Source of the DNA: CAVYHJ01 sp963768165 [NCBI: uncultured bacterium]
GTDB lineage: Bacteria; UBP4; UBA4092
NCBI GenBank assembly: GCA_963768165.1
Contig: CAVYHJ010000026.1
Location: forward strand, 124,001-188,000
Reading direction: 5' to 3'
DNA length: 64,000 nucleotides
Part shown: positions 54,377 to 62,614 of the stretch, in pieces
Position numbering within the stretch: position 1 is the stretch's first letter
Layout: each line of letters opens with the position of its first letter
The notes under the pieces: generated by a model
Told to the model about the DNA's origin: nothing
The model's database searches: none
What the model saw: only the letters and a program-made list of their open reading frames with translations
Program-made: the position numbers and the translations under genes

Positions 54377-54991
54377 ATGAATGATAAGCAACACTGGAAT
54401 CAAGTTTATAAGACCAAAGACCCGCATAATGTCAGTTGGTATCAGTCCCGACCAGAACTTTCGTTGTCACTCATTACCGCTTCAGGAGTAAGCAAGAATA
54501 GCGGAATCATTGATGTAGGTGGCGGAGCATCCACGCTGGTGGACTGCCTGATGAACGCAGGCTACACGCGCCTTGCCGTGCTTGATCTGTCCGATATTGC
54601 TCTCAATCATGCCCGCACACGTCTTGGCACACACGCCAGTGCAGTCGAGTGGTTTCGAACAGACGTAACCACATTCGATCCACCCCATCGTTATCACCTT
54701 TGGCATGACCGGGCTGTATTTCATTTCCTCACAGATGCCAAGGATCGTGAAGGGTACGTCACGACGCTACGCCGGACTTTGGAACCGGGTGGCACAGTCA
54801 TCATTGCCACGTTCGCCTTGGACGGACCCCCAAAATGTAGTGGGCTGGATACTATGCGTTACGATGAGAATTCTATCGTGAAGGAACTCGGTTCAGACTT
54901 CACACTTCAGGAGGTTCGCCGTGAGACTCATATTACGCCTTGGAAATCCGAGCAGCGGTTTATTTACTTTCGTTTCTTGCACCGGCAATGA
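54377..54991 (+). CDS. Class I SAM-dependent methyltransferase
   Basis: 204 residues. WNQVYKTKDPHNVSWYQSRPE opens the protein and IIDVGGGASTLVDCLM is the SAM-binding glycine motif. VLDLSDIAL and the WHDRAVFHFL stretch are typical of this UbiE/Methyltransf_11-like group (VGGGxSxLVD subgroup); the substrate is unknown. The gene is more GC-rich than its neighbours, suggesting acquisition. It has its own upstream region with an AT-rich TATATT/TATAAT area. Confidence 0.85.
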   Translation: MNDKQHWNQVYKTKDPHNVSWYQSRPELSLSLITASGVSKNSGIIDVGGGASTLVDCLMNAGYTRLAVLDLSDIALNHARTRLGTHASAVEWFRTDVTTFDPPHRYHLWHDRAVFHFLTDAKDREGYVTTLRRTLEPGGTVIIATFALDGPPKCSGLDTMRYDENSIVKELGSDFTLQEVRRETHITPWKSEQRFIYFRFLHRQ

Positions 54992-55156
54992 TGTGTTTTT
55001 GACCTCTTCCCCAACTCACGCAATACCCTCTCAAAAATTTTTTAAATATTTACTTGAGGGTATGTACACATTCAACTCCCGGGGCGTCTGACGTTTTGCT
55101 TAGATATTACAATATTTCTCTGTCCATTCAACTAGGCTTTGGTATAATCACTTCTT

Positions 55157-55966
55157 ATGAAAAAAAAGATTTTCTTGGATATTCCGCTTTTAAATAACAA
55201 ATTTTTTGATGATCCCACGATTTTTCCTCCGGTTAATTTATTGCGGGAAGCCAGACGCCAAAAATCCATATCCAAGGGGACGATACCAAAAATCTGTATC
55301 TTAGACCCGGATGGGGATTTGGTCGAATATCTCATTACCTATAAAAAGGCTCGATTAAATCCCTATTGGGCGTGTTACCATACCAAACTCTATAACTTTA
55401 TACATGAGAAGAATGAGTATGGGATAGTAGGTTATGCCGTTGGGTCATCGTTCGCTGTTCTTGTGGCAGAAGAACTATTTGCGACAGGATGCCAACTCTT
55501 AATCAGTATTACTTCTGCCGGACAAATTCTACCCATCCGAAAACCGCCGTATTTCATCTTGATTGAAAGCGCTTTACGGGATGAAGGAACCAGTTATCAC
55601 TATCTCCCTCCTGCCCAATATGCCTTTATGCCGAAAAAATTACAAACTCTCTTTAAACAGGATTCAAACTCTTTCCCAATAACCTTAATTCGAGGTTCCA
55701 CTTGGACCACCGATGCTCCCTTTCGGGAAACCGATAAAGCGATTACCTATTGCCAAAAGGAAGGTATCTTGGCAGTTGAAATGGAAGCCGCCGCTCTCTA
55801 CGCCTTTGCGGATGCCTGCTATAAGTCCATTCTCTGTTTCGCCCATGTGACCAACCAAATGGGAAAAATAGAAGGAGATTTTGAAAAAGGCGATGCATCC
55901 GGCAGTATCGATTCTTTGAAACTGATGACTTGTGTGGCTCGTATCTGGAAAAAATCAAATAAATAA
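55157..55966 (+). CDS. Nucleoside phosphorylase (PNP/UDP family)
   Basis: 269 residues. The phosphorylase fold is indicated by GYAVGSSFAVLVAEELFATG, LISITSAGQI, RGSTWTTDAPFRE and the purine/ribose-binding EMEAAALYAFA motif. It catalyses reversible phosphorolysis of nucleosides; whether uridine or a purine nucleoside cannot be decided. It stands alone in the plus orientation, converging on arsC. Confidence 0.85.
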   Translation: MKKKIFLDIPLLNNKFFDDPTIFPPVNLLREARRQKSISKGTIPKICILDPDGDLVEYLITYKKARLNPYWACYHTKLYNFIHEKNEYGIVGYAVGSSFAVLVAEELFATGCQLLISITSAGQILPIRKPPYFILIESALRDEGTSYHYLPPAQYAFMPKKLQTLFKQDSNSFPITLIRGSTWTTDAPFRETDKAITYCQKEGILAVEMEAAALYAFADACYKSILCFAHVTNQMGKIEGDFEKGDASGSIDSLKLMTCVARIWKKSNK

Positions 55967-56045
55967 TTTGCTTTATTCTACCCTAGGAATGAACCGTTTT
56001 TCACATACCCTCCCTCTCCCTCTGGGAAAGGGAGGGGGTGAGGGT

Positions 56046-56447
56046 TTAACAAATCGAATCCAACAACATTCCGACTTCTCTCTCAATCGTATCCCGTACC
56101 TCACGAAAGAACTCCACCGGTTTTCCTTTCGGGTCGGGGATTTGCCAATCCAATCGCTCTTTTCCGGGCACGAACGGGCACACGTCCCCGCACCCCATCG
56201 TCACGACGTAATCAAATTCCTTGACCGCCAACGGGTCAAACCCTTTGGAACGATGTCCCGCTAAATCAATCCCGCGCTCCCGCATCACTTCGATTCCCGT
56301 TGAGTTCACCACCCCCGACGGTTTCGATCCGGCGCTGTAGACCTCCACCCGTCCCTCTCCCATTTTTCTAGCGAATCCCTCCGCCATCTGGCTCCGGCAT
56401 GAATTCTCGATACATACAAATAATATCGTCTTTTTAGGTTGTGCCAT
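56046..56447 (-). CDS. arsC: Arsenate reductase, LMW-phosphatase type
   Basis: 133 residues from ATG 56447 (AAAGGAAAC ahead). Catalytic loop CIENSCR (C12-x5-R18) of the low-molecular-weight phosphatase fold, with SQMAEGF after it, and C86 and C90 (MGCGDVCP) as likely resolving cysteines; DWQIPDPKGKP supplies the acid. It reduces arsenate to arsenite. Last gene of arsR-acr3-arsC, 2 nt after acr3. Confidence 0.93.
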   Translation of the reverse strand: MAQPKKTILFVCIENSCRSQMAEGFARKMGEGRVEVYSAGSKPSGVVNSTGIEVMRERGIDLAGHRSKGFDPLAVKEFDYVVTMGCGDVCPFVPGKERLDWQIPDPKGKPVEFFREVRDTIEREVGMLLDSIC

Positions 56448-56449
56448 TT

Positions 56450-57535
56450 TCAAGTTTCCTTTTCTTGTTGAATAGTTGTCGGGTTCAATTCGTCTGCAAA
56501 ATAACGCCGTTGGAACCAAAACGCCACATTCACCAATCCAATCATGACGGGAACTTCCACCAAAGGCCCAATCACTGCCGCGAATGCCACTCCCGAATGA
56601 ATCCCAAATACAGCGACCGCCACGGCAATCGCCAGTTCAAAATTATTGCTGGCTGCTGTAAATGACAGCGTGGTTGTCTTGGAATAATCCGCCCCTACCT
56701 TCTTGCCCATCCAGAAAGACACCAGAAACATCACTACAAAATAGATTAAAAGCGGTATCGCAATCCGTACGACATCCATTGGGATATTGACGATATAATT
56801 CCCCTTTAGGCTGAACATCACGAGAATGGTAAAAAGCAATGCAATCAGGGTAATCGGACTTATCCTCGGAATAAATTCGCGGGTATACCATTCTTTGCTC
56901 TTTAGTTTAATGAGACTAAACCGCGTAATCATTCCGGCAAGAAATGGTATCCCCAAATAAACAAAAACGCTTTTGGCGATTTGCCCAATGGAGATATTCA
57001 CGATACTCCCTTTTAACCCGAACCATGCTGGTAATATCGTGACGAAAATCCACGCATAAACACTGTAAAATAAAACCTGGAACACTGAATTAAACGCTAC
57101 CAATCCCGCGGCATATTCCGTGTCTCCCTTCGCCAATTCGTTCCACACAATGACCATGGCGATACAGCGTGCCAACCCGATTAAAATCAATCCCACCATA
57201 TATTCCGGGTATCTCCGCAAAAAAACAATCGCTAATACGAACATCAACACCGGGCCTATCACCCAGTTTTGCAATAGCGACAATCCCAATACCTTTTTGT
57301 TTCGGAACACATCTCCCAATTCTTCGTATTTCACTTTGGCCAGCGGCGGGTACATCATCAAAATTAATCCGATGGCAATCGGGATATTGGTCGTCCCCAC
57401 TTGAAACTGGTTCCAGAATTCCACGATCCCCGGTGAGTAATATCCCCAGCCCACTCCCGTCACCATCGCGCCGAATATCCATAACGTCAAATACCGGTCT
57501 AAAAAGGATAACTGTTTACTGACGGGTTGACTCAC
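56450..57535 (-). CDS. acr3: Arsenite efflux permease ACR3
   Basis: A 361-residue, roughly ten-TM transporter of the ACR3 (BASS-like) family. The essential Cys is in [13 protein letters not shown] (C124), and [15 protein letters not shown] holds the conserved Glu. It exports arsenite driven by proton motive force. It follows arsR by 34 nt and abuts arsC, giving the standard detoxification operon. Confidence 0.95.
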   Translation of the reverse strand: MSQPVSKQLSFLDRYLTLWIFGAMVTGVGWGYYSPGIVEFWNQFQVGTTNIPIAIGLILMMYPPLAKVKYEELGDVFRNKKVLGLSLLQNWVIGPVLMFVLAIVFLRRYPEYMVGLILIGLARCIAMVIVWNELAKGDTEYAAGLVAFNSVFQVLFYSVYAWIFVTILPAWFGLKGSIVNISIGQIAKSVFVYLGIPFLAGMITRFSLIKLKSKEWYTREFIPRISPITLIALLFTILVMFSLKGNYIVNIPMDVVRIAIPLLIYFVVMFLVSFWMGKKVGADYSKTTTLSFTAASNNFELAIAVAVAVFGIHSGVAFAAVIGPLVEVPVMIGLVNVAFWFQRRYFADELNPTTIQQEKET

Positions 57536-57569
57536 GTATTCCCTCCAATGATTTTCTCCACCTGTTTCA

Positions 57570-57920
57570 TTATGTGCAACACGCCAATTCCTTATTGCAC
57601 TCTTTTCTTTCCAATATCTTTAAATCCCGTTTGAATTCCGCAACTTTTGGAAACTCCGACCGGATGATTTTGATTTCCATCTTTTGTGTCGGGTCAAGAT
57701 TGTCCGACAACCTGTACATCATCCACAGCCCCTCTCTCCTGTCCTCCACCCATCCGCTGTTCTTCAAATACGCCAAATGCCGCGATACGCGCGCTTGTGG
57801 GGCATCCAACACCCGTTGTATATCGCAAACACATAACTCCCCCTTTGCCGCTAACAGGTTGAGAATACGCAGACGGTTCTCATCTCCCAACGCCTTGTAT
57901 TGTTCCACTATCTTTCTCAT
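57570..57920 (-). CDS. arsR: ArsR-type arsenite-responsive repressor
   Basis: 116-residue winged-helix SmtB/ArsR repressor: [25 protein letters not shown] carries the CVC metalloid site, and [30 protein letters not shown] is the recognition helix and wing. A C-terminal ACC may add ligands. It represses the operon and releases DNA on binding As(III). A strong dyad at 58043 is a candidate operator. Confidence 0.94.
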   Translation of the reverse strand: MRKIVEQYKALGDENRLRILNLLAAKGELCVCDIQRVLDAPQARVSRHLAYLKNSGWVEDRREGLWMMYRLSDNLDPTQKMEIKIIRSEFPKVAEFKRDLKILERKECNKELACCT

Positions 57921-57943
57921 CTTTTCCTCCCTTCTTTTCTACC

Positions 57944-58018
57944 CGACTTTAGTCGAGGGTTCCGGGACTTCAGTCCCAATTCTTGGGCTAAAGCCCGGTA
58001 AACCGTACACTAAAGTGT
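57944..58018. repeat. Array of four ACTWWAGT-centred mini-palindromes
   Basis: CGACTTTAGTCG, GGGACTTCAGTCCC, GGGCTAAAGCCC and ACACTAAAGTGT lie in tandem with about 8-bp spacers. The stem bases change but pairing is kept. The array sits in the arsR leader. Confidence 0.7.
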
Positions 58019-58042
58019 CGTAGAAGAATAAATCTTATATAC

Positions 58043-58070
58043 TTGTATAATCGTATATGCGAATATACAA
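58043..58070. promoter_or_regulatory. Candidate ArsR operator dyad
   Basis: A 28-bp dyad: the left half TTGTATAATCGTAT matches the reverse complement of the right half at 12 of 14 positions, about 120 bp before arsR. On the minus strand it overlaps TTGTAT...TATACA, a promoter-like pair. Confidence 0.55.
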
Positions 58071-58185
58071 ATATAGCAGAGACAGGAATCGAATGTCAAT
58101 GGGAACTTACGCAGGGAAAGGTCTGCATCGGGAATGAACATTCTTCTTTCCCCTATTTTTATGTTCGGATAGAATTAAATATTTT

Positions 58186-58219
58186 AATTCATAATTCAGC
58201 ATTCATAATTCAAAATTCC
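58186..58219. repeat. AATTCAT heptamer array
   Basis: AATTCAT, AATTCAG, CATTCAT, AATTCAA, AATTCC in register. Confidence 0.7.
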
Positions 58220-58263
58220 TTCCTCTCCGATTCGCCCATTCCCCGATTCCCCGTTTCTGTCAA

Positions 58264-58385
58264 TTTTGTTAGGTAGTTTTTCTTTTAGTGCACTGGAGAG
58301 GAAGTGGAGAGGGTACGGAGAGGGTATGGAGAGGGTGGGTAGGGGATTTTAGCCCATTGTTGTACCTGTTTTGTTAGGTAGTTTT
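58264..58385. repeat. 17-bp direct repeats enclosing a 4 x 11-bp tandem repeat
   Basis: TTTTGTTAGGTAGTTTT occurs exactly at 58264-58280 and 58369-58385. Between them GGAGAGGRDRB-type 11-mers repeat four times (58295-58338). No gene is seen between 57921 and 58460; the whole gap consists of repeats and the ars regulatory region. Confidence 0.65.
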
Positions 58386-58460
58386 AAATTTTCAACTTCA
58401 TTATAGAGGGTATTCATTTGACGGGGAAGGTTGCTTCTGGTATGTTACGTAAGTATAGCT

Positions 58461-60020
58461 ATGAAACGATTAGCCGGTTTGATTTCCATTTTGGTTATTG
58501 GCACTATCCTTGCCGGATGTGCCACCATGCCCTCTGCCAAGAATCCATCTGGCGTTAAGCAAGACCTGTATCCCATTCCTCCGTATGCCACGGCACTTAA
58601 AGGTCAGAAAATTTGTCTCGATCCGGGTCATGGCGGGGACGCGGATATGAAGGGATATAAGCGCGGGCCGACCGGTTTGCAGGAAGCGGAGGTTAATTTA
58701 CGTGTTGCGTTAGATTTGAAAGATTTCTTGGAACAGGCAGGGGTGCAAGTCTATATGACCCGCACCACGGATGTATTGGTACGGCTTGATCAGATAAGCT
58801 ATTTCGCCAACACCTGCGGGGCGGAATACTTTGTGTCCTTACATCATAATGCTTCCAGCAGCCCCGCTACCAATTTCACGAGTACTTGGTATCATGACAG
58901 TCCCGACTACGGTCCCCTTAACCTCGACTTGGCTCGCTATATTGGTGACGGAGTCGCCAATGCATTGAATATGAGCCAACGCACTCCGATTCCCTTGAAA
59001 AGCGATTTCTATATTTATCCCGGTCAAGGGTTTGCGGTATTGCGAAACACTAAGATTCCAGCTACGCTCTGTGAGGCGACCTTTCACTCGAATCCCCAGG
59101 AAGAACAGCGTCTCAGAGACCCTGTGTATAATAAGCGGGAAGCGTATGGATACTTTATAGGGTTGGCGAAATTCTTCTATTCTGGGATTCCCAAGGCGGT
59201 AGTTACCGCACCCGAAAAGACGACCTATGACCGCCAGCCTAAGGTTACTATAAAGGTCAATGATGGATTAAAAGGTCAGTTAATTTTGGCGGATTCAATT
59301 GTTGTCAAAGTGGATGGAAAACCTGTTCCCTCTTCCTATGACCGGTCTTCGGGACTCATTACGGCATCCATAGACTCACCTTTGGCGAATAATTATCATA
59401 CAGTGCTGGCGCAATTTATGAATCTGAATAAGACTAGTGTTTATCCTAACCCTTATACCTTTCAAGTAATCGCCCCGGTAAAATCGCTGGAAGTGAAAAC
59501 TTCTCCGGCAAATATGCCAAATGACGGGGAATCTCGCTCAGCCATTATCGTGACAGCCAAAGACGGGCAGGGGAATATAGTCGCGGATGGCACTCCCGTG
59601 GACTTAAAGTCTTCCAATGGGACATTGACCGAATCGCGTGTAACAACGGTCAATGGAATCGCCCTTTCCTATCTCGTTTCGTCCGCGGATACTGGCATTT
59701 ATACCGTCACTGCACAAAGTGAGGATGTGATGGGTGCTTCCGCAGTCAGTGTGCAATCCACCAAATATGGTTTTTTATGGGGCGAAATCTATGACGCTCA
59801 TAACGGTAATCCGGTGGAGCATGCCTTGCTGGAGATTACGTCTATCGTGGATCGGCCTTTTGCCTATTCCTTGAGAGACGGGACCGTCCTACTAGAAGAT
59901 ATTCCACATGGCAACCAATGGCTCTTGGTCACCGCCGATGGATATGAGCCGTTGAAAATCAATCTGCCCTTCGAATCCGACAAAACCGTTCGCATTCGCT
60001 TCGATTTAATTAAGAGGTAA
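58461..60020 (+). CDS. N-acetylmuramoyl-L-alanine amidase lipoprotein
   Basis: 519 residues from ATG 58461. The lipobox LAGC puts a lipidated Cys at 20. The Amidase_3 domain (about 50-250) shows LDPGHGG, the zinc His in LHHNAS and the catalytic Glu in LCEATFHSN. Then an Ig-like region, a Big_1-type domain (KTSPANMPNDGESRSAIIV...SSNGTLTESRV) and a carboxypeptidase-regulatory-like domain (GEIYDAHNGNPVEHALLEI). It cleaves the amide between MurNAc and the stem peptide. It may be the amidase activated by the EnvC-like protein at 37637; that link is inference. Confidence 0.88.
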   Translation: MKRLAGLISILVIGTILAGCATMPSAKNPSGVKQDLYPIPPYATALKGQKICLDPGHGGDADMKGYKRGPTGLQEAEVNLRVALDLKDFLEQAGVQVYMTRTTDVLVRLDQISYFANTCGAEYFVSLHHNASSSPATNFTSTWYHDSPDYGPLNLDLARYIGDGVANALNMSQRTPIPLKSDFYIYPGQGFAVLRNTKIPATLCEATFHSNPQEEQRLRDPVYNKREAYGYFIGLAKFFYSGIPKAVVTAPEKTTYDRQPKVTIKVNDGLKGQLILADSIVVKVDGKPVPSSYDRSSGLITASIDSPLANNYHTVLAQFMNLNKTSVYPNPYTFQVIAPVKSLEVKTSPANMPNDGESRSAIIVTAKDGQGNIVADGTPVDLKSSNGTLTESRVTTVNGIALSYLVSSADTGIYTVTAQSEDVMGASAVSVQSTKYGFLWGEIYDAHNGNPVEHALLEITSIVDRPFAYSLRDGTVLLEDIPHGNQWLLVTADGYEPLKINLPFESDKTVRIRFDLIKR

Positions 60021-60026
60021 GAATTT

Positions 60027-60410
60027 ATGAATACACAGTTTACCAAATTGCCCGTGGGTGAAGTCAATGTCTTAATGACTGATTCGGGACAGGTATTGGA
60101 AATCTCTTCGGATTCTCCACAGGTATCTTTTTCCCCTATGCGTATCGAGAATCGGGAATCAAGCAATTTTCTCCTCCAATGCCTGCGGGGGGAAAATTGG
60201 ATTGTTTCGGAATCAAAACCAGCTTCCAATGCAATTCAATGGAAAGCGACAATTCCTAGTATTTACCTGTTATTTATTGAATCCGTAGCTCATTGTGATT
60301 TGCACAGCGACGGGAATTTGACCGCCTATGACGCGCTTAAACTCTGGCACGCTAAAGGGCAAATGGACCGCAATGAGTTGGAAGATATTATGACGATGTT
60401 TGAAGAATGA
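60027..60410 (+). CDS. Small protein with a dockerin-like calcium loop
   Basis: 127 residues, no signal peptide apparent. The C-terminus contains CDLHSDGNLTAYDALKLW, a good EF-hand/dockerin-type loop (D-x-H-x-D-G-x-L-x-x-x-D), followed by a helix; only one such half is seen. AGAGGTAAG precedes the ATG, 6 nt after the amidase stop, so it is probably co-transcribed. Function unknown; a partner of the amidase is possible. Confidence 0.6.
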   Translation: MNTQFTKLPVGEVNVLMTDSGQVLEISSDSPQVSFSPMRIENRESSNFLLQCLRGENWIVSESKPASNAIQWKATIPSIYLLFIESVAHCDLHSDGNLTAYDALKLWHAKGQMDRNELEDIMTMFEE

Positions 60411-60417
60411 GGATTTT

Positions 60418-61317
60418 ATGCGTTTGGTGACTTTCCTCAAGAATAAAGTAACACGAATAGGCGTATTGCTTGATAATCAAATCGTTGATTTAACCCTGGC
60501 ATGTCGAGAATACAAAGCACCTGTCTTACCGAAGAATATGCGTGAGTTTTTGGAATTGGGGAATTCCGGGTTGTCTCGAATTAAGAAGATTCTCCAAGCA
60601 ATAGAATCGAACTTGAAGAAGTCTAAGAAGCCGAAATCATTAATTACTTTAAAGACCGCGCATCTCTGTCCGCCTGTTACTAATCCGGAAAAGATTATCT
60701 GCATTGGGCAGAATTATATTGACCACTGCCGGGAACAAAATGTGGAACCTCCTATCCGCCCTATTATTTTCGCCAAATTCAATACTGCACTCAACGGCCC
60801 CTATGATGTGGTGCGGGTGCCAACTGTGTCGGATAAAATCGATTATGAGGCGGAATTGGCATTTGTTATTGGGAAACAAGGAAAACATATTGCTAAAGAA
60901 AAGGCATTGGATTATGTCGCGGGATACATGGTCTTAAATGATATTACCGCGCGCGATATTCAGAAATCCGATGGACAATGGGTTAGAGGGAAAACATCGG
61001 ATACCTTTGCGCCCTGTGGTCCGTCGTTGGTTACGAAAGATGAAATCCCTAACCCGCATGATTTGAAGATTAGTTTGAAATTAAATGGTACTATCATGCA
61101 GGATTCAAATACCTCCAATCTGATATTTAATATTCCCTATCTAATTTGGTTTATCTCCCAGAATATAACTCTGAAACCAGGAGATATCATCAGTACCGGC
61201 ACACCGCCGGGTGTGGGATTCGCAAGAAAACCACCTGTATTTCTAAAAGCCGGAGATGTGATTGAAACTACAGTCGCGTCTATTGGTACATTGGTAAATT
61301 ATCTTCAAAACGAATAA
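60418..61317 (+). CDS. Fumarylacetoacetate hydrolase family protein
   Basis: 299 residues from ATG 60418 (GAGGA ahead). FAH-fold landmarks: KIICIGQNYIDHCREQ, DYEAELAFVIG (metal Glu), NDITARDIQ (metal Asp), GKTSDTFAPCGPSLV, and PGDIISTGTPPGVG. Related enzymes are acylpyruvases, isomerases or decarboxylases acting on 2-oxo acids; the exact substrate is open. It overlaps nothing and follows the dockerin-like gene closely. Confidence 0.9.
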   Translation: MRLVTFLKNKVTRIGVLLDNQIVDLTLACREYKAPVLPKNMREFLELGNSGLSRIKKILQAIESNLKKSKKPKSLITLKTAHLCPPVTNPEKIICIGQNYIDHCREQNVEPPIRPIIFAKFNTALNGPYDVVRVPTVSDKIDYEAELAFVIGKQGKHIAKEKALDYVAGYMVLNDITARDIQKSDGQWVRGKTSDTFAPCGPSLVTKDEIPNPHDLKISLKLNGTIMQDSNTSNLIFNIPYLIWFISQNITLKPGDIISTGTPPGVGFARKPPVFLKAGDVIETTVASIGTLVNYLQNE

Positions 61318-61337
61318 CTATGTGATATTTATCCATA

Positions 61338-62174
61338 ATGAATATTTACGAGTTTACTCTTCTTATTTTAGCAGTTTCATTAGCGGCGGGTTTTTTAGGA
61401 GCACTGACGGGATTAGGCGGAGGGGTCGTTATTGTTCCGATATTGACATTGGTTTTTAAAGTAGATATTCGCTACGCTATTGGCGCCACTCTCATTTCAG
61501 TTATTGCCACTTCTTCAGGAGCCGCGGCGGCTTATGTAAAAGAAGGGTATACCAATATAAGGGTGGGAATGTTTTTGGAAATAGCCACAACCATTGGGGC
61601 TTTGGTGGGTGCATCCCTGGCGGTGGTGTTATCCACTTCATTCATATCTTTTATTTTTGGGATTATGTTGATTTATTCCGCTTATTTGTCCGTTAGGCAC
61701 CATGAAGAAATTATAAAAGACAAAAAGCCGGATTCCCTAGCTCAACGCTTGAGACTGGATGGTACCTTTCCCACCGAAAAAGGCATTCAATCCTATCATG
61801 TATATTCAGTCCCTCAAGGGCTCGGGTTGATGGGTATAGCTGGAATACTCTCTGGTCTCTTGGGAATCGGTTCCGGTGTCATTAAAGTTTTGGCGATGGA
61901 TCAGTTTATGCAAATTCCTTTCAAAGTGTCTACGACTACCAGTAACTTTATGATTGGAGTAACCGCAGCGGCCAGTGCGGGGATTTATTTTAGCCGGGGA
62001 TATATTGACCCTGGATTATCCATGCCGGTCATGTTAGGAGTGTTATTGGGTTCGATGATTGGCGCACGCGTTCTCGTGAATGCCAAAACACATCTCTTGC
62101 GAATGATATTCGCTGGACTTATTTTTATTCTAGCCATTGAGATGATTTATACCAGTGTAACCGGAGCGTTTTAG
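61338..62174 (+). CDS. TauE/SafE family membrane transporter
   Basis: 278 residues with about seven to eight TM helices and the two internal repeats of the family: GALTGLGGGVVIVPILTLVF and GILSGLLGIGSGVIKVLAMD. The family exports sulfite or other small organosulfonates; specificity is unknown here. Its stop abuts the ATG of a DUF1634 gene, the usual pairing. Confidence 0.9.
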   Translation: MNIYEFTLLILAVSLAAGFLGALTGLGGGVVIVPILTLVFKVDIRYAIGATLISVIATSSGAAAAYVKEGYTNIRVGMFLEIATTIGALVGASLAVVLSTSFISFIFGIMLIYSAYLSVRHHEEIIKDKKPDSLAQRLRLDGTFPTEKGIQSYHVYSVPQGLGLMGIAGILSGLLGIGSGVIKVLAMDQFMQIPFKVSTTTSNFMIGVTAAASAGIYFSRGYIDPGLSMPVMLGVLLGSMIGARVLVNAKTHLLRMIFAGLIFILAIEMIYTSVTGAF

Positions 62175-62570
62175 ATGAATCAAAAAAATACTAACTTAAC
62201 CGACATACAAATGGATATTATTATGGGAAATCTCCTGCGAATTGGAGTTATCCTTTCTGCCATCATCGTTACAATTGGCGGAGCCGTTTATTTATGGCGG
62301 TATGGACGAGAGATTCCGCAATATAGCGTGTTTTTGGGGGAACCTACCGATTTGCGCACGTTTATCGGAATAGGTAAGGATATCTTTGTTGGAAGCGGTC
62401 GTGGTCTAATTCAATTGGGGTTATTGATATTAATGGCAACTCCTGTGGCGAGGGTAATATTTTCCGTGATGGCCTTCATTTTACAAAAAGACACCACCTA
62501 TGTCATCATCACTCTAATCGTTCTGTCCATTTTAATATATAGCATTGCTGGCGCGATACTTTTCCATTAA
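62175..62570 (+). CDS. DUF1634 membrane protein
   Basis: 131 residues with three TM segments (about 18-42, 80-103, 107-130) and the family pattern NLLRIGVILSAIIV...GLIQLGLLILMATPVARV. DUF1634 proteins regularly follow TauE-type transporters and probably form an accessory subunit. Directly adjacent to tauE. Confidence 0.85.
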   Translation: MNQKNTNLTDIQMDIIMGNLLRIGVILSAIIVTIGGAVYLWRYGREIPQYSVFLGEPTDLRTFIGIGKDIFVGSGRGLIQLGLLILMATPVARVIFSVMAFILQKDTTYVIITLIVLSILIYSIAGAILFH

Positions 62571-62614
62571 ACACTTACCCCGCGAGTTTATGGTATAGTA
62601 AATTCCTGAGTTTT

